Positions 1 to 11,420 of a DNA stretch of 64,000 bases are shown piece by piece. The DNA comes from Pteria penguin (taxonomy: Eukaryota > Mollusca > Bivalvia > Pterioida > Pteriidae), in NCBI GenBank assembly GCA_035048485.1, contig CM068580.1, positions 53,298,975 to 53,362,974 on the forward strand, in the 5' to 3' direction. The stretch's first letter is position 1, and every line of letters starts with the position of its first letter. The translations under genes and the position numbers were made by a program. The notes below the pieces were generated by a model. The model had not been told where the DNA came from. It searched no databases and saw nothing but the letters and a program-made list of their open reading frames with translations.

Positions 1-117
1 ATCAGGGATTTATACCCCTATTTTGTGTCTATGACACTTTCGATACAGTGTTAATTCACAGTATATACATTGTCGAACTATTTTGGGGTATATTTTGGGC
101 ATATATGAAAGATGTGT

Positions 118-165
118 GTAGTCCAGCAGGAGTGCTTACTCCTGCGAAGCATCTGGTCTATGATG
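118..165 (+). mobile_element. Fragment of retroelement tail (TGCTTACTCCT motif)
   Basis: A short stretch containing GTGCTTACTCCT followed by a GCATCTGGTC-like sequence. The same order recurs at 7862-7900, 35805-35850, 43628-43665 and, inverted, at 11380-11420. At 35.8 and 43.6 kb it follows reverse transcriptase remnants, so I read it as the 3' region of a Penelope-like family. It is too short for a firm call. Confidence 0.35.
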
Positions 166-200
166 GCAGGTTCACTGTTGTATTTTGTTGTGGGTTCTAC

Positions 201-618
201 AGCGACACTACACCATTTCCTCTCTCTACATTTTTACATTTTAAAGATAATCTTAAGTACTAAAAATTCCTATAACGAAAACAGTCTAGTGCAGCATATG
301 ATATGTGTATGAAAGAAAAAAAATATGAACATTGTTACAAAAACCATAAAAGAGTTAAGACACTTTAGACTATTTCTAATTCTTAAATGCATTATACACG
401 TGTTTTGTATAGCCAGTATTCAATGCCGTGTTAAATAACGTGTATTAACAATGAAAAAAAAAACACCCCGTGACACCTAAAATCAAATCAGAAAATTTAA
501 CTTATTTTGTATTTGCATTTCATTTTATTGAATAATATATTGCTATATTCAATGTTTAACTTGAGTCTCGGACACATTTATTCTAAATTTTGAAAACTTA
601 ATATATATATATATATAT
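201..618. other. AT-rich stretch without a recognised gene
   Basis: Short reading frames on both strands have no recognisable domain. The stretch ends in a (TA)n tract at 600-618 that abuts a SINE. Confidence 0.6.
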
Positions 619-864
619 CATTTGTGAACGTTAGGTCCCTGTTTCGACTTTCGCTGTGGGAACAAAGATGTGTTTTGTCTTTCGGATGAGACAGTAAATA
701 CTGTGGTCACTTGTTACTGTAGGCGTGGCACGTAAGAGATCCCTTACTGTTTTGTGTAGGTTCGCTGCAAATGTATAACATTTTATGCAACGCATCGGGT
801 GGATGCCGTTACCATATACGTGAATAATCGTGGAGTGACGTAAAACGGAAATTAATCAATCAAC
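619..864 (+). mobile_element. SINE A copy, 5'-truncated
   Basis: tRNA-derived SINE. It begins inside the tRNA-like head (a degenerate B box, GTTTCGACTTTC, near 641). The conserved body follows: GGATGAGACAGTAAA, then GTGGCACGTAAGAGATCCC. It ends with ATGCCGTTACCATATACGTG and GGAGTGACGTAAAAC before an ATTAATCAATCAAC tail. The same body is seen complete at 48406-48685. Part of the head, including the A box, is missing. Confidence 0.85.
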
Positions 865-1581
865 ATATATATTTTTCTCTTGTAAAATAAGTGTAGTCAT
901 TATTAATAATCGTTTGACTAGTCTTTATCTCATGTTCTTTCTCTTTATAAATCGTCTGTGAATTTACATATTAGAACTAACGTCCGGAAATAAAATCAAT
1001 CACGATGAGATGTATTTTTCTACGACAATTGAGCCTAGACAACGGGTTTGCTTTGGTGCATTTGAATAATTTTACGTACTCTTCCCTAGAATGTAAGTTA
1101 ATTATGCAAATGAGTTTAACTATGAGAAGATCTTTCTTTGCTGAAATGAATTGTTGCTTAATGAGACATAAATCGCTAAATTAGACAGTATTTACATGTG
1201 TGCATTCAGGGTGAATGAAGCCTGGATATCTCAAGCAATACGGCGAAACAGTAATAAAGTGTTTTGACAAATATTAAATTTGGTAAATTTATGGAATTTG
1301 TAATGGCAGCAAATTTTTTATAATTTAGTAAGAACGTTCAATATTGCAAATTTAATACAATTGGATAATTCTATTTGAGGGAATGTTTTTAAAATATTTC
1401 TATTTGAGGGAATGTTAATAAAAATGTTATCTTTATCTGAAAAAGACACATTTAAAGCAATAGGTTTCAGTCATATCTTTTTTAAAAATTAAACTCTTTC
1501 ATTCTAACTGAAATATTTATACTATTATACATCCAGATAAAAAAGTAGTCGGAGTATAAATAATACATTTAAGTTTCTTAC
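865..1581. other. No gene seen
   Basis: AT-rich sequence. A short direct repeat around CTATTTGAGGGAATGTT occurs at about 1371 and 1400. No coding or structural RNA signal was recognised. Confidence 0.5.
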
Positions 1582-1768
1582 CTGATTGGTTGAATCCCTT
1601 CTTGTAGAAAATGTAACCGGTACCATTAATATGGAAGAATTTAGCATCGTCGCCATTTGTACGACTTAAACTATATCGAAAGTCGCTACATGTTCTCGAG
1701 TTCGTGAGGTTAGAGAATGCTGTCACCTTTCCAATGAGAGGACCAGATGAATGGAAAATGTATTGCGA
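1582..1768 (-). CDS. Possible internal exon, cadherin-repeat-like
   Basis: On the minus strand a pyrimidine-rich acceptor (TGTGTTTATTTTACCCAG) precedes a 187-base open segment that ends at a consensus donor, TCAG|GTAAG. The exon starts in phase 0 and ends in phase 1. Its translation reads QYIFHSSGPLIGKVTAFSN, then CSDFRYSLSRTNGDDAKFF and HINGTGYIFYKKGF. The order G-x-L-I-G-x-V-x-A, then Y-S-L, then a phenylalanine plus H-I-N and G-x-I is how the first two thirds of a cadherin extracellular repeat reads. This would be a cell-surface adhesion protein with calcium-binding repeats, but the classic DxD/DxNDN calcium motifs are not visible in this piece. The resemblance is from memory of the family, not a search. 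It is the best exon candidate in the window because both splice sites and an uninterrupted frame agree. It could still be a chance open frame or another beta-sandwich domain. Confidence 0.42.
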
Positions 1769-3536
1769 CTGGGTAAAATAAACACAGGATGTATCTAAAA
1801 GAAAAAAAAATACACATATTTTTGGCTGTTTGGCTGACTAAAATTTACTGTTGTGTTATTCAAAGTGAGAATTTGCGTGTTGTCAATATCAGAACCATTC
1901 CAGTTCATGATATGAAAAATTGTGTTAATATTATGAATAAACTGAAATATATTGGCAAAGGAAAAACCATATAGGAGTAGTTTTGTAATGCATTTTATAC
2001 CAAAATTACTTTACTTAGAGAATTTTATTATACATTGAACATGGTATTGTTGATTACACAATCATTTTCTAAAAATTATTTTATTTTATTTCTTATTTGA
2101 ATTAAGTTTCACTCCCCCCCCCCCCCCAATTAAAAAAACAAAAACAAACGTTTTATCACCCAAAGGTGTCCTATTAACTTCAACCAAATTCATATGACCA
2201 AAGTCAAGGTAAGGAAATCTTTAAATATCGTTCAATATCTCTCTAAACGTCACATATATTGAGGAGTAACTTTAGTATGATATGATAATTTACTCAGTGA
2301 AAATCAGTTTCCTCTCGTGCATAAGATTCAAAGTATATGATTACAACTCTGTGTTACTACTGATCTAAAGATGTATTGTTACATAAGATCACACTAAGAA
2401 GATTAAAGCCATCATCAAAATAGTGTGGGGGTGTCTTAAAGTATCTCAACAGACCTGGTATGGAATGAAATCAGACTGTAGCATATCTGTGACCAAGAAG
2501 TGTGTCGGTGCAGGGTTAAATGACACAAGGTTTTAATATTGTGTCAACCCTGCATCACTAAACTCATTGGTAATGATAATACTTTCGTAGTTGTAGGAAT
2601 ACATATTCCATGCTCTTTTATTATGAGTACATACATTGTATTGTACATGGCAGTGCGATATTATTGTGGCGAATAATTGCAGTATAATTTTGCTAAATAT
2701 ATACAATATGATTGCGACTATTTCTATAGAAATATATCTCTTATTTATTTGAATATACGCAATGTCATTGCGAATAAACAATGTGTCAATGTGAATGTAT
2801 GCAATGTTATTACGAATTAACGAAAAATTGTAACATTTTAGGCTTACTTTACAGGTTATCAGAATCAACTGTATCTGAGTCTCTGTACAATGTAACCATT
2901 ATTCACTATGTTATTTCTAAATTACTAAGGCTATGAGGCTATGCATGAATTTTGTTCTTATACTTTTGGATATGCCTGTAATTTGGCAGTCTTGTAATGT
3001 GAAGTAAAACGTTGAACAAGAAAATCTTAAATATCTGTTATAAACCAAATAGTGAATTCAACTGTTGTAAAGGGATTCATATGTCTCTACGGTGTTTTAT
3101 AAATACTACTGCTATCTTCCGAAAGAGGTTGTGATATTCATAATTGATATTTATGCAATTCACATACATACAAAGTAAAACTGTAAAGCACATGCTTATG
3201 ATATCTTCATTAGTATCTATCGGTATCTATCAAATTATCTGAAACATCTCCAGCGGAAAGGAAACGGCCGTCCAATTGGTTCTCGGTCTTCAGTTGCAGG
3301 TATCGATTGAAAATTTAGCAAATTAAAGAATTTTCCAAGTTCGAGTATCAAAACGCATCATTTTTAACAGATACTTTCACGATTACTGCAGGACTGTCGT
3401 GTGTGTTGTCAAAATCATCACTCATCCCTCAAAATTGGATTAGAGGCAATCATTAATTTTTTTTAATAAAACGTCAAAAATTTCAGGGAAAATTTTGTCA
3501 GCTAAAACGTCAGTCCCACATAAAACGTGAAAAGGT
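1769..3536. other. No gene seen; C homopolymer
   Basis: AT-rich. It holds a C-homopolymer run at about 2113-2127 and, near 2700-2830, several imperfect repeats of an ATTGCGAATA-like word. A 111-codon minus frame over 2533-2868 is made largely of that repeated word and is not a convincing gene. Confidence 0.5.
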
Positions 3537-3539
3537 TTA

Positions 3540-3625
3540 TTGTGTGAAATTAAATCCGTCATAGACTGGCAGTGCCTGTCTAGATCTTAAAATATCTATA
3601 GCAAGTAAGAGCAGGTAACTCCAGT
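3540..3625 (-). CDS. Weak candidate exon (cadherin-like YLLLLAID)
   Basis: After a possible acceptor (CTGACGGATTTAG|AC, phase 1) the minus strand reads DWSYLLLLAIDILRSRQALP and runs to a TAA at 3539-3537. The pattern L-D-W-x-Y-x-L-x-x-x-A-x-D is how the end of a cadherin repeat often reads. No good donor was found and the motif is short, so this is close to chance. It is listed because it lies upstream, on the same strand, of the stronger 1582-1768 exon. Confidence 0.15.
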
Positions 3626-3773
3626 CTAAATCCGTCAGTGTTTGGAAAATTTTCGTTATAACAGATTTGAAAAAGGAAAAAGGGAAACTTCTGTGTTGGT
3701 TTCCGCTATTCCGCTCGCTATGATGTGTTTTAGCATTTAAATCGCGCTCAGTGTAAGGGGCAAACAAGATCAA

Positions 3774-4201
3774 ATAAAGTTGCGGTGTTGTATGCTTTCA
3801 TAAACAATGAATTTCGTTTCGAAAACTATTGGTAGAGTTATAACGCACAAAAGCACCAACTTTGTCTTGCTTTTTATGAGGCAAACCCGATATGAATTGA
3901 AATAAAATATCAAACACCTCAAAAGTCATCCAAAGGGAAGCAACATAAAATAAAGAACAATAAACTCGGATTTCACAAGAAGAAGGTCAGGAGACCGATA
4001 TATAGTGAATTCCGAATTTATTTTTCTTTATAAAAAATTTGTCTTATTGTAGACATGTTGCTAGTAAACATTAAAACTAGGGCTCAGTCTTATTGTATAA
4101 TGGAATTACATAGCTTGAAGTGTTTATATAATGAAACACATGTTAAACACTCTAAATGGATTAAATAGCTATTGTGATAAAAGGTATTACTCAGTTATAA
4201 G
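3774..4201. other. No gene seen
   Basis: AT-rich sequence with no recognised motif. Confidence 0.5.
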
Positions 4202-5290
4202 TTGAGCCGTTGTAACTTTTTCGGATAGATTTTTAACTTGAAACAAAAAAATCACGGATTCCAGTCCCGATGATGGCTCGTCTATATCCTTTATTTCGAA
4301 TGAGACAGTGTACCTGGGTCTAGCGTCGCGGAAGATGTGACACCTTTAGGCAGTAAATGGATGTCTGGTGACACGGAAGATATGACACCCTTCGACAATA
4401 TACCGAGGTCTAGTGACACAGAAGATGCGACGCCTTTAGATAATATACCGAGATCTGGTGACACGGAAGATGTGACACTATACACTTTACACAATTACAA
4501 TTTACCGAGGTCTAGGACACGGAAGATTTACTGCTTTTAGACAATAAACCGAGATCTAGTGTCACGGAAGATGTGACATTTTTAGACAATAAACCGAGGT
4601 CTAGTGTCACGGAAGATGTGGCAGTTTTAGACAATATGCCGAGGTCCAGTGACACGGAAGATGTGACGTCTTTGGATAATATACCGAGGTCTAGTGACAG
4701 TGAAACATGTAAACATTTTAGACAATAAACCGAGGTTTATGGAAGATGTGACGCCTTCAGGCAATAAATCGAAGTCAAGTGTAACGGAAGATGTGACGCC
4801 TTTAGACAATAAATCGAGGTCTAGTGTCACAGGAGATGTGACTCCTTTAGACAATATACCGAGGTCTGGTGACACGGAAGATAGTGCACCTTCAGACAAA
4901 TATACCGAGGTCTAGTTTCACGGAAGATGTGACGCCTTTATACAATAATCCAAGGTCTAGTCTCAAGGAAGATATGACACCTTTAGACAATATACCGAGG
5001 TCTAATGTCACGGTAGATGTGACAACTTGAGACAATAAACCGAGGTCTAGTGACGCGGAAGATGTGACGCCTTTAGAGAATAAACTGAGGTCTAGTGTCA
5101 AGGAAGATATGACACTGTTAGACAATATACCGAGGTCTAGTGACACGGAAGATATGGCACCTTTAGACAAATATACCGAGGTCTAATTTCACGGAAGGTG
5201 TGACACCTTAATTTCTATGCATTTCAGGAAGAGGCTGTCACCATATAAGGGCAATAAGTTTGATGTGACGGAAAAATAAATCAATCAAAT
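4202..5290 (+). mobile_element. SINE A copy expanded by an internal minisatellite
   Basis: The left flank keeps a degenerate SINE A head (B-box-like GGATTCCAGTCCC near 4257, then CGAATGAGACAGT near 4298). The right flank keeps the SINE A 3' part (TTTCTATGCATTTCAGG, GGCTGTCACCATATAAGG, GATGTGACGGAAAAATAAATC, tail to 5290). Between them, where a normal copy has one segment reading ACCAAGGTCCCGTGTCGCGG..GTGGCACGTAAAAGATT, there is a tandem array at 4311-5215. Each unit still resembles that SINE segment, so the array arose by internal amplification of the element. Confidence 0.8.
4311..5215 (+). repeat. 45-bp minisatellite, about 20 units
   Basis: Units begin ACCGAGGTCTAGTGACACGG and continue AAGATGTGACACCTTTAGACAATAT. 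The period is 45 bp with occasional longer units (for example 57 bp at 4447-4503). Because 45 is a multiple of three, several frames on both strands stay open across many units. I do not read them as proteins. Confidence 0.9.
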
Positions 5291-6975
5291 TGAATCATAT
5301 TGTAAGACAACGGGATTATTTAACCTATATTGTGGTCGGTATTTAAAAGTAAGAAAAAAAAACTTTTGACTGACGTACCATACTCTGACTGGTATGTCCA
5401 ATTTAATCACATAAAACTTAGAATCTACGACATTCCAATGGATCGTCTTTATTGTCAGGCTTGTAGAGTTCTGATGCCCCATCCCATAGATTAGCCGGTA
5501 TCAATAAATGTATTAAGTTTTCATAAATCTGTAATCTGATATATAGTTTCAAAAACAATAAAACTTTATGTAAGAACCTATATGAAACCTATATGAAAAA
5601 AGTTGTATATTTTGAGAAATTAGAATAACAATTATCAATTTTAAACCGTATGCGTAACAATGTTTCCTACCCAATATAATTCCATATCATCAATTTCAAT
5701 CTTATCGGCAGTTTTATGATACCGGTATTTTACAATTGTATTATGAACTAATTCTATTTTGAGAATCTGACAGGAAGAGGATTATTTCTTTATTTGCAAT
5801 TCGGATTTGTTTTTATTGAAATTAGTTTTTTTATTTTCATGTTATATACATACTGCTTGAGTGAAATGGTGAAGGAAGTGTAAGTATAGCGCCATTTAAG
5901 TTATCGTTTTTGTATTGCAGCATTGACGGATTGCTTTTAAATTATATACCTAATGTCAGGTCATCATGTCTAAACAATTAGCCTTCACTGTTCATTTCCA
6001 ACACATGTTTAAGTTAGGTTTTATTTGAAAAATCCCGAAGACATTATCCTTTCTATTTTTGTGTTCTTTTACATCAGATAAATGAATGAAATTAATGGCC
6101 GATATAATTCAATTCAAATGCAGGTGATCGATTTGCTCATATATGCAATGTGTGGAATACTATCAATGAATAATGCATTTATTTTTTTTTTCAATCAAAG
6201 CGTCTGCTTTGGAGTGTTATCAGGTCTATATTGACGTCACTGATGACGTCATTGTCGACCGCAGAGAAGTAGTCCCTCTTCTTCATGAGTGATCGTTCCC
6301 CTAGGTAATTATATTTCATTCATGGTAATTATTGCTGCGTTTGCAAAGGTGATTGATTCTATCCACACACAATGCCTTTGGGACTTCTGGACCATTTGAT
6401 TTCTTATTTTAATGCAGATTAATATTGGGAAAATAATTATCAATCTCTTTAACATGATAGCATTTGTCTGAATCTGATATTAACACACAGATATATTGTA
6501 CTGTGATTTATTCTTAAGGAGGGTGAAGATAAATTTAACACAGATTATTGCATAATCTTGTACAAAGAACAGATAATTCTAATCGAAAAATGGTGAAGAA
6601 CTGTGAGAAAAAAAAATATGTAATCGCTAAATGTAAATCAGCCAGCTCTTGAATTTTATATGATGTTATTCATTTCCAACTGTTTCATTGATTAATAAAT
6701 GCGCACAAATTCATCAAATTTTATCATCCCACCTACATTCAATGACGATTAGTGTGATGACGAACACGGATTTTTTATGTTTTAAGTCGGAATCCACGTA
6801 AAATAATGGTAGATATTTTTCTGCAATTCACATTGGACTGCGATCCATTCTGATTACGTATTGATATAAAAAGTATCTGACTGTAAACCAGAATTCAACT
6901 GAGTATTTAATATTAACAGTCAATTCGTTTAGAACATTGACTTATAAATACCCTGTGTTCAAAAATATAAAGTTG
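5291..6975. other. No gene seen; paired CRE-like palindromes
   Basis: Mostly AT-rich. It contains two perfect TGACGTCA palindromes at 6232-6239 and 6244-6251. No transcription unit can be assigned to them. Confidence 0.5.
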
Positions 6976-7626
6976 ACTGGAGCTGTCCTAACGGGACAAA
7001 TACCTCCCTCCCCCTGCGGCAACGAAATAGAACCACAATGATTCATCCCAAGATATATCACTGGCAAAAGTGTAATGGATGTCCCAATTGTACATTTTGA
7101 AGTTTAATCAATGAAAACAAGTATTCTGGTATGTGTGCACTCTGACCTTGACCTTATAGATATTCCCTTGGTTTAAGTTCATGACATACCCTCGGTCATG
7201 GACAACAACCATGCAAAATATAATCTCCCTCCAACGTACACGGAAGAAGCTATTATCCGAACAAGAATTCTGGCTATGCATGCACTGAAGATATGACCTT
7301 GATTCAAGGTCATGACACACCCTTGTGTCATGGAACAACAATTTCGTGTAATATAATCTCCCTGCATCGTAACAGGAAGAAGTTATCGCCCGGACAATGA
7401 TTCTGGCCATGTAAGCACAGTGACATTGACCTTGTAGATATGACCTTGCTTCAAGGTCATGACATACCCCTTGAGTGATGGACAACAACTGTGTACAATA
7501 TTATCTCCCTCCAAAGTAAAACAGAATTATGGCCGGACAAGATTTACAGGCAGACAGAGAGACGGACATGGTGATTCCTATATACTCCTCCCATACTGTA
7601 TTTGCGGGGGGGGGGGGTGTTATAAT
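6976..7626 (+). mobile_element. TATACCCCC-type dispersed repeat, copy 1
   Basis: Starts with GACTGGAGCTGTCCTAACGG and GCGGCAACGAAATAG and ends with GACGGACATGGTGATTCC and a G-rich block before TATAAT. The same start and end frame a similar-length repeat at 57571-58282, where the ends form a clear inverted repeat. The interior holds about 2.5 tandem units of roughly 140 bp (7140-7480), each with AAGGTCATGACA, TATAATCTCCCT and a GGACAA..ATTCTGGC word. No transposase is visible, so the class (non-autonomous DNA element or other) is open. Confidence 0.65.
7140..7480 (+). repeat. Internal ~140-bp tandem repeats
   Basis: Three imperfect units share CAAGGTCATGACA, the word ACAACAA, AATATAATCTCCCT, GGAAGAAG and TTCTGGC. 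The unit spacing is about 130-150 bp. They lie wholly inside the dispersed repeat at 6976-7626. Confidence 0.7.
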
Positions 7627-7754
7627 TAGAAAGATTCTCTTTTTGAAATTATTAGTGAAAAATAAACTAAACTGAAATATAATTATTTCTGTGAAAGGTT
7701 TTGGTTTGAAATAGAAGATAATCGTTCTCCTTTTCACCAACATATACATAATGT

Positions 7755-7855
7755 TGATATCCTATTGGGTGGTTAATATACTATTTGGTGGTTGATATAC
7801 ATGTACTATCGGGTGGTTGATATCGTATTGGGTGGTTGATATATTTTGTGACAGG
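7755..7855 (+). repeat. Short tandem repeat, ~26 bp, 4 units
   Basis: Four imperfect units around GGGTGGTTGATAT, with spacing varying from about 24 to 30 bp. Confidence 0.7.
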
Positions 7856-7861
7856 TGTAGT

Positions 7862-7900
7862 TATCTAAAATGGGATGCTTACTCCTCCTTTGCACCTTCA
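7862..7900 (+). mobile_element. Fragment of retroelement tail (GGATGCTTACTCCTCC)
   Basis: Contains GGGATGCTTACTCCTCC followed by GCACCT, matching the tail motif that follows reverse transcriptase remnants elsewhere in the window. Confidence 0.35.
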
Positions 7901-7924
7901 AATTGAAGTTGAGTCGGCAACGGT

Positions 7925-8142
7925 CAATTGTACGGTGACTGACTCGTGACCAAGAGGTTCTAAGTTCGAGTTCTACATGTGACTCGTCAATGTCCTAGCT
8001 GTGTTTTGGATGAGACAGTATAAAAACCGAAGAGCCATTTCATGGTTAACGTGAAACATACTTCGGTTGGATCAGCCATCAACATATAAGAGCAATAATC
8101 TTCCTGTGACATAAAGCATGAATCAAGCAAAAATCAAATAAA
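7925..8142 (+). mobile_element. SINE A copy, degenerate
   Basis: Head: GACTCGTGACCAAGAGGTTC and AAGTTCGAGTTC (B box). Body: TTTTGGATGAGACAGTATAAAAACCGA. The 3' half is eroded but keeps CATCAACATATAAG and CTGTGACATAAA before an AATCAAGCAAAAATC tail. Confidence 0.75.
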
Positions 8143-9719
8143 ATAGCATGTAGCCAAAGAAAACCATGATATGACTTCAATGTTTAAAATTCCGATAGCT
8201 TTTTGCCCAACCCCATTATTAGATTACTAAGTAGTCACGTGACAGTGTCGGTTAGTGTAGATCTTGAATCAGACACGATGATAAACATATCTAAAATAGA
8301 TGTCATACCAAAATCCTTTTTTTACTTCGTGGTTGATTTGAATTTAGCTGAAAAATTCATCTGTATTACATGGAAATGCGATATTTTAAACGCTACGTAA
8401 CTTACGAGCCTGCGCGGTTATTTAAAGAGATAAAATCATGCATCGTCATTGTGATACACGTGCGGTGGAATTTCATCTGATCATCTCGACCTTGAACTTG
8501 AATATACACTGTACACTCAGTCTATGACTGTAACATCAAAGCCCTTCGTCCAACTTTAATCAATTACATTTATCGGTTTTGAAGACCGTATAATTTTCAT
8601 AATATTTTGAAATGACTCGACAGTTTGAAGGATTTACTATCTCTTGCTGTGTTGTCCATATGGTAGAGGCGTCCGATTACATTTGATGATTGCTTTAGCA
8701 GATAATTTATCATTCAAGACTTCCAAAGGTCACTCGAGCAAATTATGAAATCTCGTGTTACTTCTATATATCTATTTGGGTGTTCAATGTTATATGCTGC
8801 TAAACACGATCATCAACGATTGAGAGAAAATTACAGTTGTAAGCAACCCACTAACTGCTCAAAGAAAAAGAAAATTCGAATCTGTTTTGTTTAAATATCC
8901 CTTTGGTTCTATCTCTCTCATGGCACAGAAAAGACAAAGTATTTGTAGACCCGATACATCAAACGTCGTTAAAATTTTCTATAATGTTGGAAATCAAAGT
9001 AAATTGATTTCAGCAAAAAGTAATTCTACAATTGGAAAGATTTCTGCCAAAACAATAAGACTCAATCCACCCCAGATATAATACAAATCAAATATCTATG
9101 CCTCGGAGTGAATTTTACTTCCGCACTTGGACTCGATCATGGTAATATATCTTATTAATAAAAGTGGCAAAAAGCAGGTCACTAGAACAAAAGCAGATAG
9201 ATTTAAGAGTTGCTACATCGTCGATATTTGTCGACATAAACCACATTTCTAAAAGCATTGCAAAATGTAAGAGATTTGTTGTAAAGGAGACGGAGTTGCG
9301 ATACGATCAGAGGATAAAAATTTGATACTTCCGGTGAGACCACTACTTTGACGTTCAAAGATGTTACAAATAGTATTTCTAAATTTCATATTGCTTATTT
9401 TCTGTTCTTGATTTTGCATTTGAAACGAATATGAAGCAAACAAATGAAATCGACAGATGACGGTAGTCGGCATAAAAATTAGTAATATGCCGTCTAGTAC
9501 GTCCTTTGGCCATCATTTAAAAGAAAACCAAAATATTGTTTAGTATAATTATTCGATTACATATTCAATGTTAAGATAACATCGTGCACGTTGATAATCT
9601 AGACTTACGCAAAATGTGAATTGTAGTGAAGTTATTATGCTATTGTATGCTTATTGATATAACAGTGAAACAGGACTGTCATAGCTTATATAATTAGTCT
9701 GTAAGATCGCGAGTGGCTC
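8143..9719. other. No gene seen
   Basis: Short frames at 8203-8400 and 8887-9081 (plus) and 9249-9473 (minus) have no family resemblance I can defend. No array or element was recognised. Confidence 0.5.
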
Positions 9720-9811
9720 GTGTCCTGTCTTTGGGTTGAGACACTCAATATCTAGGCCCCGTATCACGATAAACGTGGCATCTTAAAGATTCCTCACTAC
9801 TTCTAGTTGGT
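9720..9811 (+). mobile_element. SINE A fragment, adjoining a SINE B insertion
   Basis: Contains CTGTCTTTGGGTTGAGACAC, GGCCCCGTATCACGATAAACG and TGGCATCTTAAAGATTCCTC. It stops at the 12-bp target site of the SINE B that follows. The SINE A 3' end is not clearly recovered beyond that insertion. Confidence 0.75.
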
Positions 9812-9823
9812 TTGTTAATTTGT

Positions 9824-10003
9824 TGGTTGGTTGGTTGGTTGGTTGATTGGTGTTTTACGTCGCTTTCAACAATTTTTCAGTTATATCGCGACATGGAAGC
9901 AGGAGGTGACCAACCTCTTAAACATAGTGGCGAAACCCGGGAAACGAACCCGGATCGTCGGCGCCGCAAGCCCAGCGCTTAACCACTACACCAAGCCTGC
10001 CTC
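9824..10003 (-). mobile_element. SINE B, complete, 12-bp target duplication
   Basis: Read on the minus strand: a tRNA-like head GGCAGGCTTGGTGTAGTGG with TTAAGCGC (A box) and GGGTTCGTTTCCCGG (B box), then TAAGAGGTTGG, CCTCCTGCTTCCATGTCGCG and TTGAAAGCGACGTAAAAC, ending in a CCAACC-type tail. It is flanked by identical TTGTTAATTTGT at 9812-9823 and 10004-10015. The perfect duplication and nearly intact body suggest a fairly recent insertion. Confidence 0.9.
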
Positions 10004-10015
10004 TTGTTAATTTGT

Positions 10016-11269
10016 AAGTTAAAACTACAATATGGCCAATTTGTCTTTTCATAGGAAACACTTCTTTGTATTAGGTAAGAAAGTTATGTGAAATATCTTT
10101 AAAATACATGTATTTAACAAATTGTAGAACAAAAATCTTATTCATAATCAGAACACATCAATCCAAGTCAATGCCATGTATATAAGCACAGTGTTCTATA
10201 TCTGATGCTGATAATAATCTCTGTGCTAACCCCAAACTTCATACATCGTTAATCAATTATATTTGATTATGTCAAAAAATTGTTAAATACTCATAGGAGA
10301 GCAACCGTGAACAATATTTTAAACACATCATTATGATAAATGTATCAACAAAAGAACCATATTTAAATAAATATTCATCTAAAAAACATGTCTCTGCAAT
10401 GCAGTCCATCAGTCTAGGATGGGATCAGTATGGGGGCAAACCCTGTTGGACACTCCTATGTTTTCGATCTCTGCACAATAATGATGTGTCATATATAATC
10501 AATAAGTATTTCACATCTGTTAATGTTAACATCAAAGGTGAAAATTATCCCATGATACGATATATGCATGCAAAAAGAACAATACAAGCTGATTACATTC
10601 TTTGTGTAATACACATGGGTGGTAGCCTCAAATACGTCCGTCGCTTTTAGTTCGTTATTTGTGTAACTTAATGTAGCAGGCGGCAGGAGGAAGAAGAATG
10701 GTTCCAGTGGGAACATAGGAAGTCACTTAAAATCCAAACATAAATTATCAAAATGAATATTGCAACTGAAACTTAAAGTTTCTTACATGCAGTATCAGTG
10801 AGAGGGTTAGAAACTCAAGAGGTTTAATATGTTCTTAAATATCATTTACCAGCCGCTCTGAAGAAAGAAGCAATAAGAGTAATGCAGGCCCGGTGTATCA
10901 AAATTGTTGTTTCCGGTGCAAAAGTGTGTTAAATAATGACAGATTAATGTCATCGTGAATATTCAGTTCTGTTATTGATTGTTTTATCAAATACAAAAGA
11001 AAATACGAAATCAATCGCATTAATAGTGTCTGCCTTTCCTATCACCTATCGAGACAACGTAACATTAATTATTTTGATCGTTACAGATCAGCGAGGTTGT
11101 GGCTCTCTATGTACCATCCTATCCCGTTTTCCTTAATTATTATTATTATTGCAAAAGTGCAGGATTCACCCGTTTATACTAATGTTTTAGTTTAGGATTA
11201 GGTCGTTGGTTGGGGGGGGGGGGGTGGTTTAGTGGTATATGTACGGTTTATATTGTAAATTGTTTTTAA
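10016..11269. other. No gene seen; G run
   Basis: AT-rich. A frame at 10333-10650 has no recognisable domain. A G homopolymer run lies near 11211-11224. Confidence 0.5.
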
Positions 11270-11420
11270 TGGTGCACTTTCCTGTTAAAGTCTTCTCAAA
11301 TTATCTAACGAGCGGTGGTCAATAAGGAACATCCATTCTACTGGACTAAATAGAGACATTGGCTATCACGGACCACTGGAAGAACCAGGGGTGGGATCAG
11401 GCGCTATGGAGGAGTAAGCA
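11270..11420 (-). mobile_element. Retroelement tail fragment
   Basis: Read on the minus strand it contains GGGGATGCTTACTCCTCC, GCGCCTGATCCCACCCCTGG and GTGGTCCGTG, in an order I associate with the 3' region of Penelope-like elements in bivalves (recollection, not a search). No protein-coding part is attached. Confidence 0.45.

Noticed and set aside
4291..5170. Ser/Thr/Asp-rich repetitive frames over the 45-bp array
   Set aside because: The array is SINE-derived; the 45-bp period preserves frames by arithmetic, not selection.
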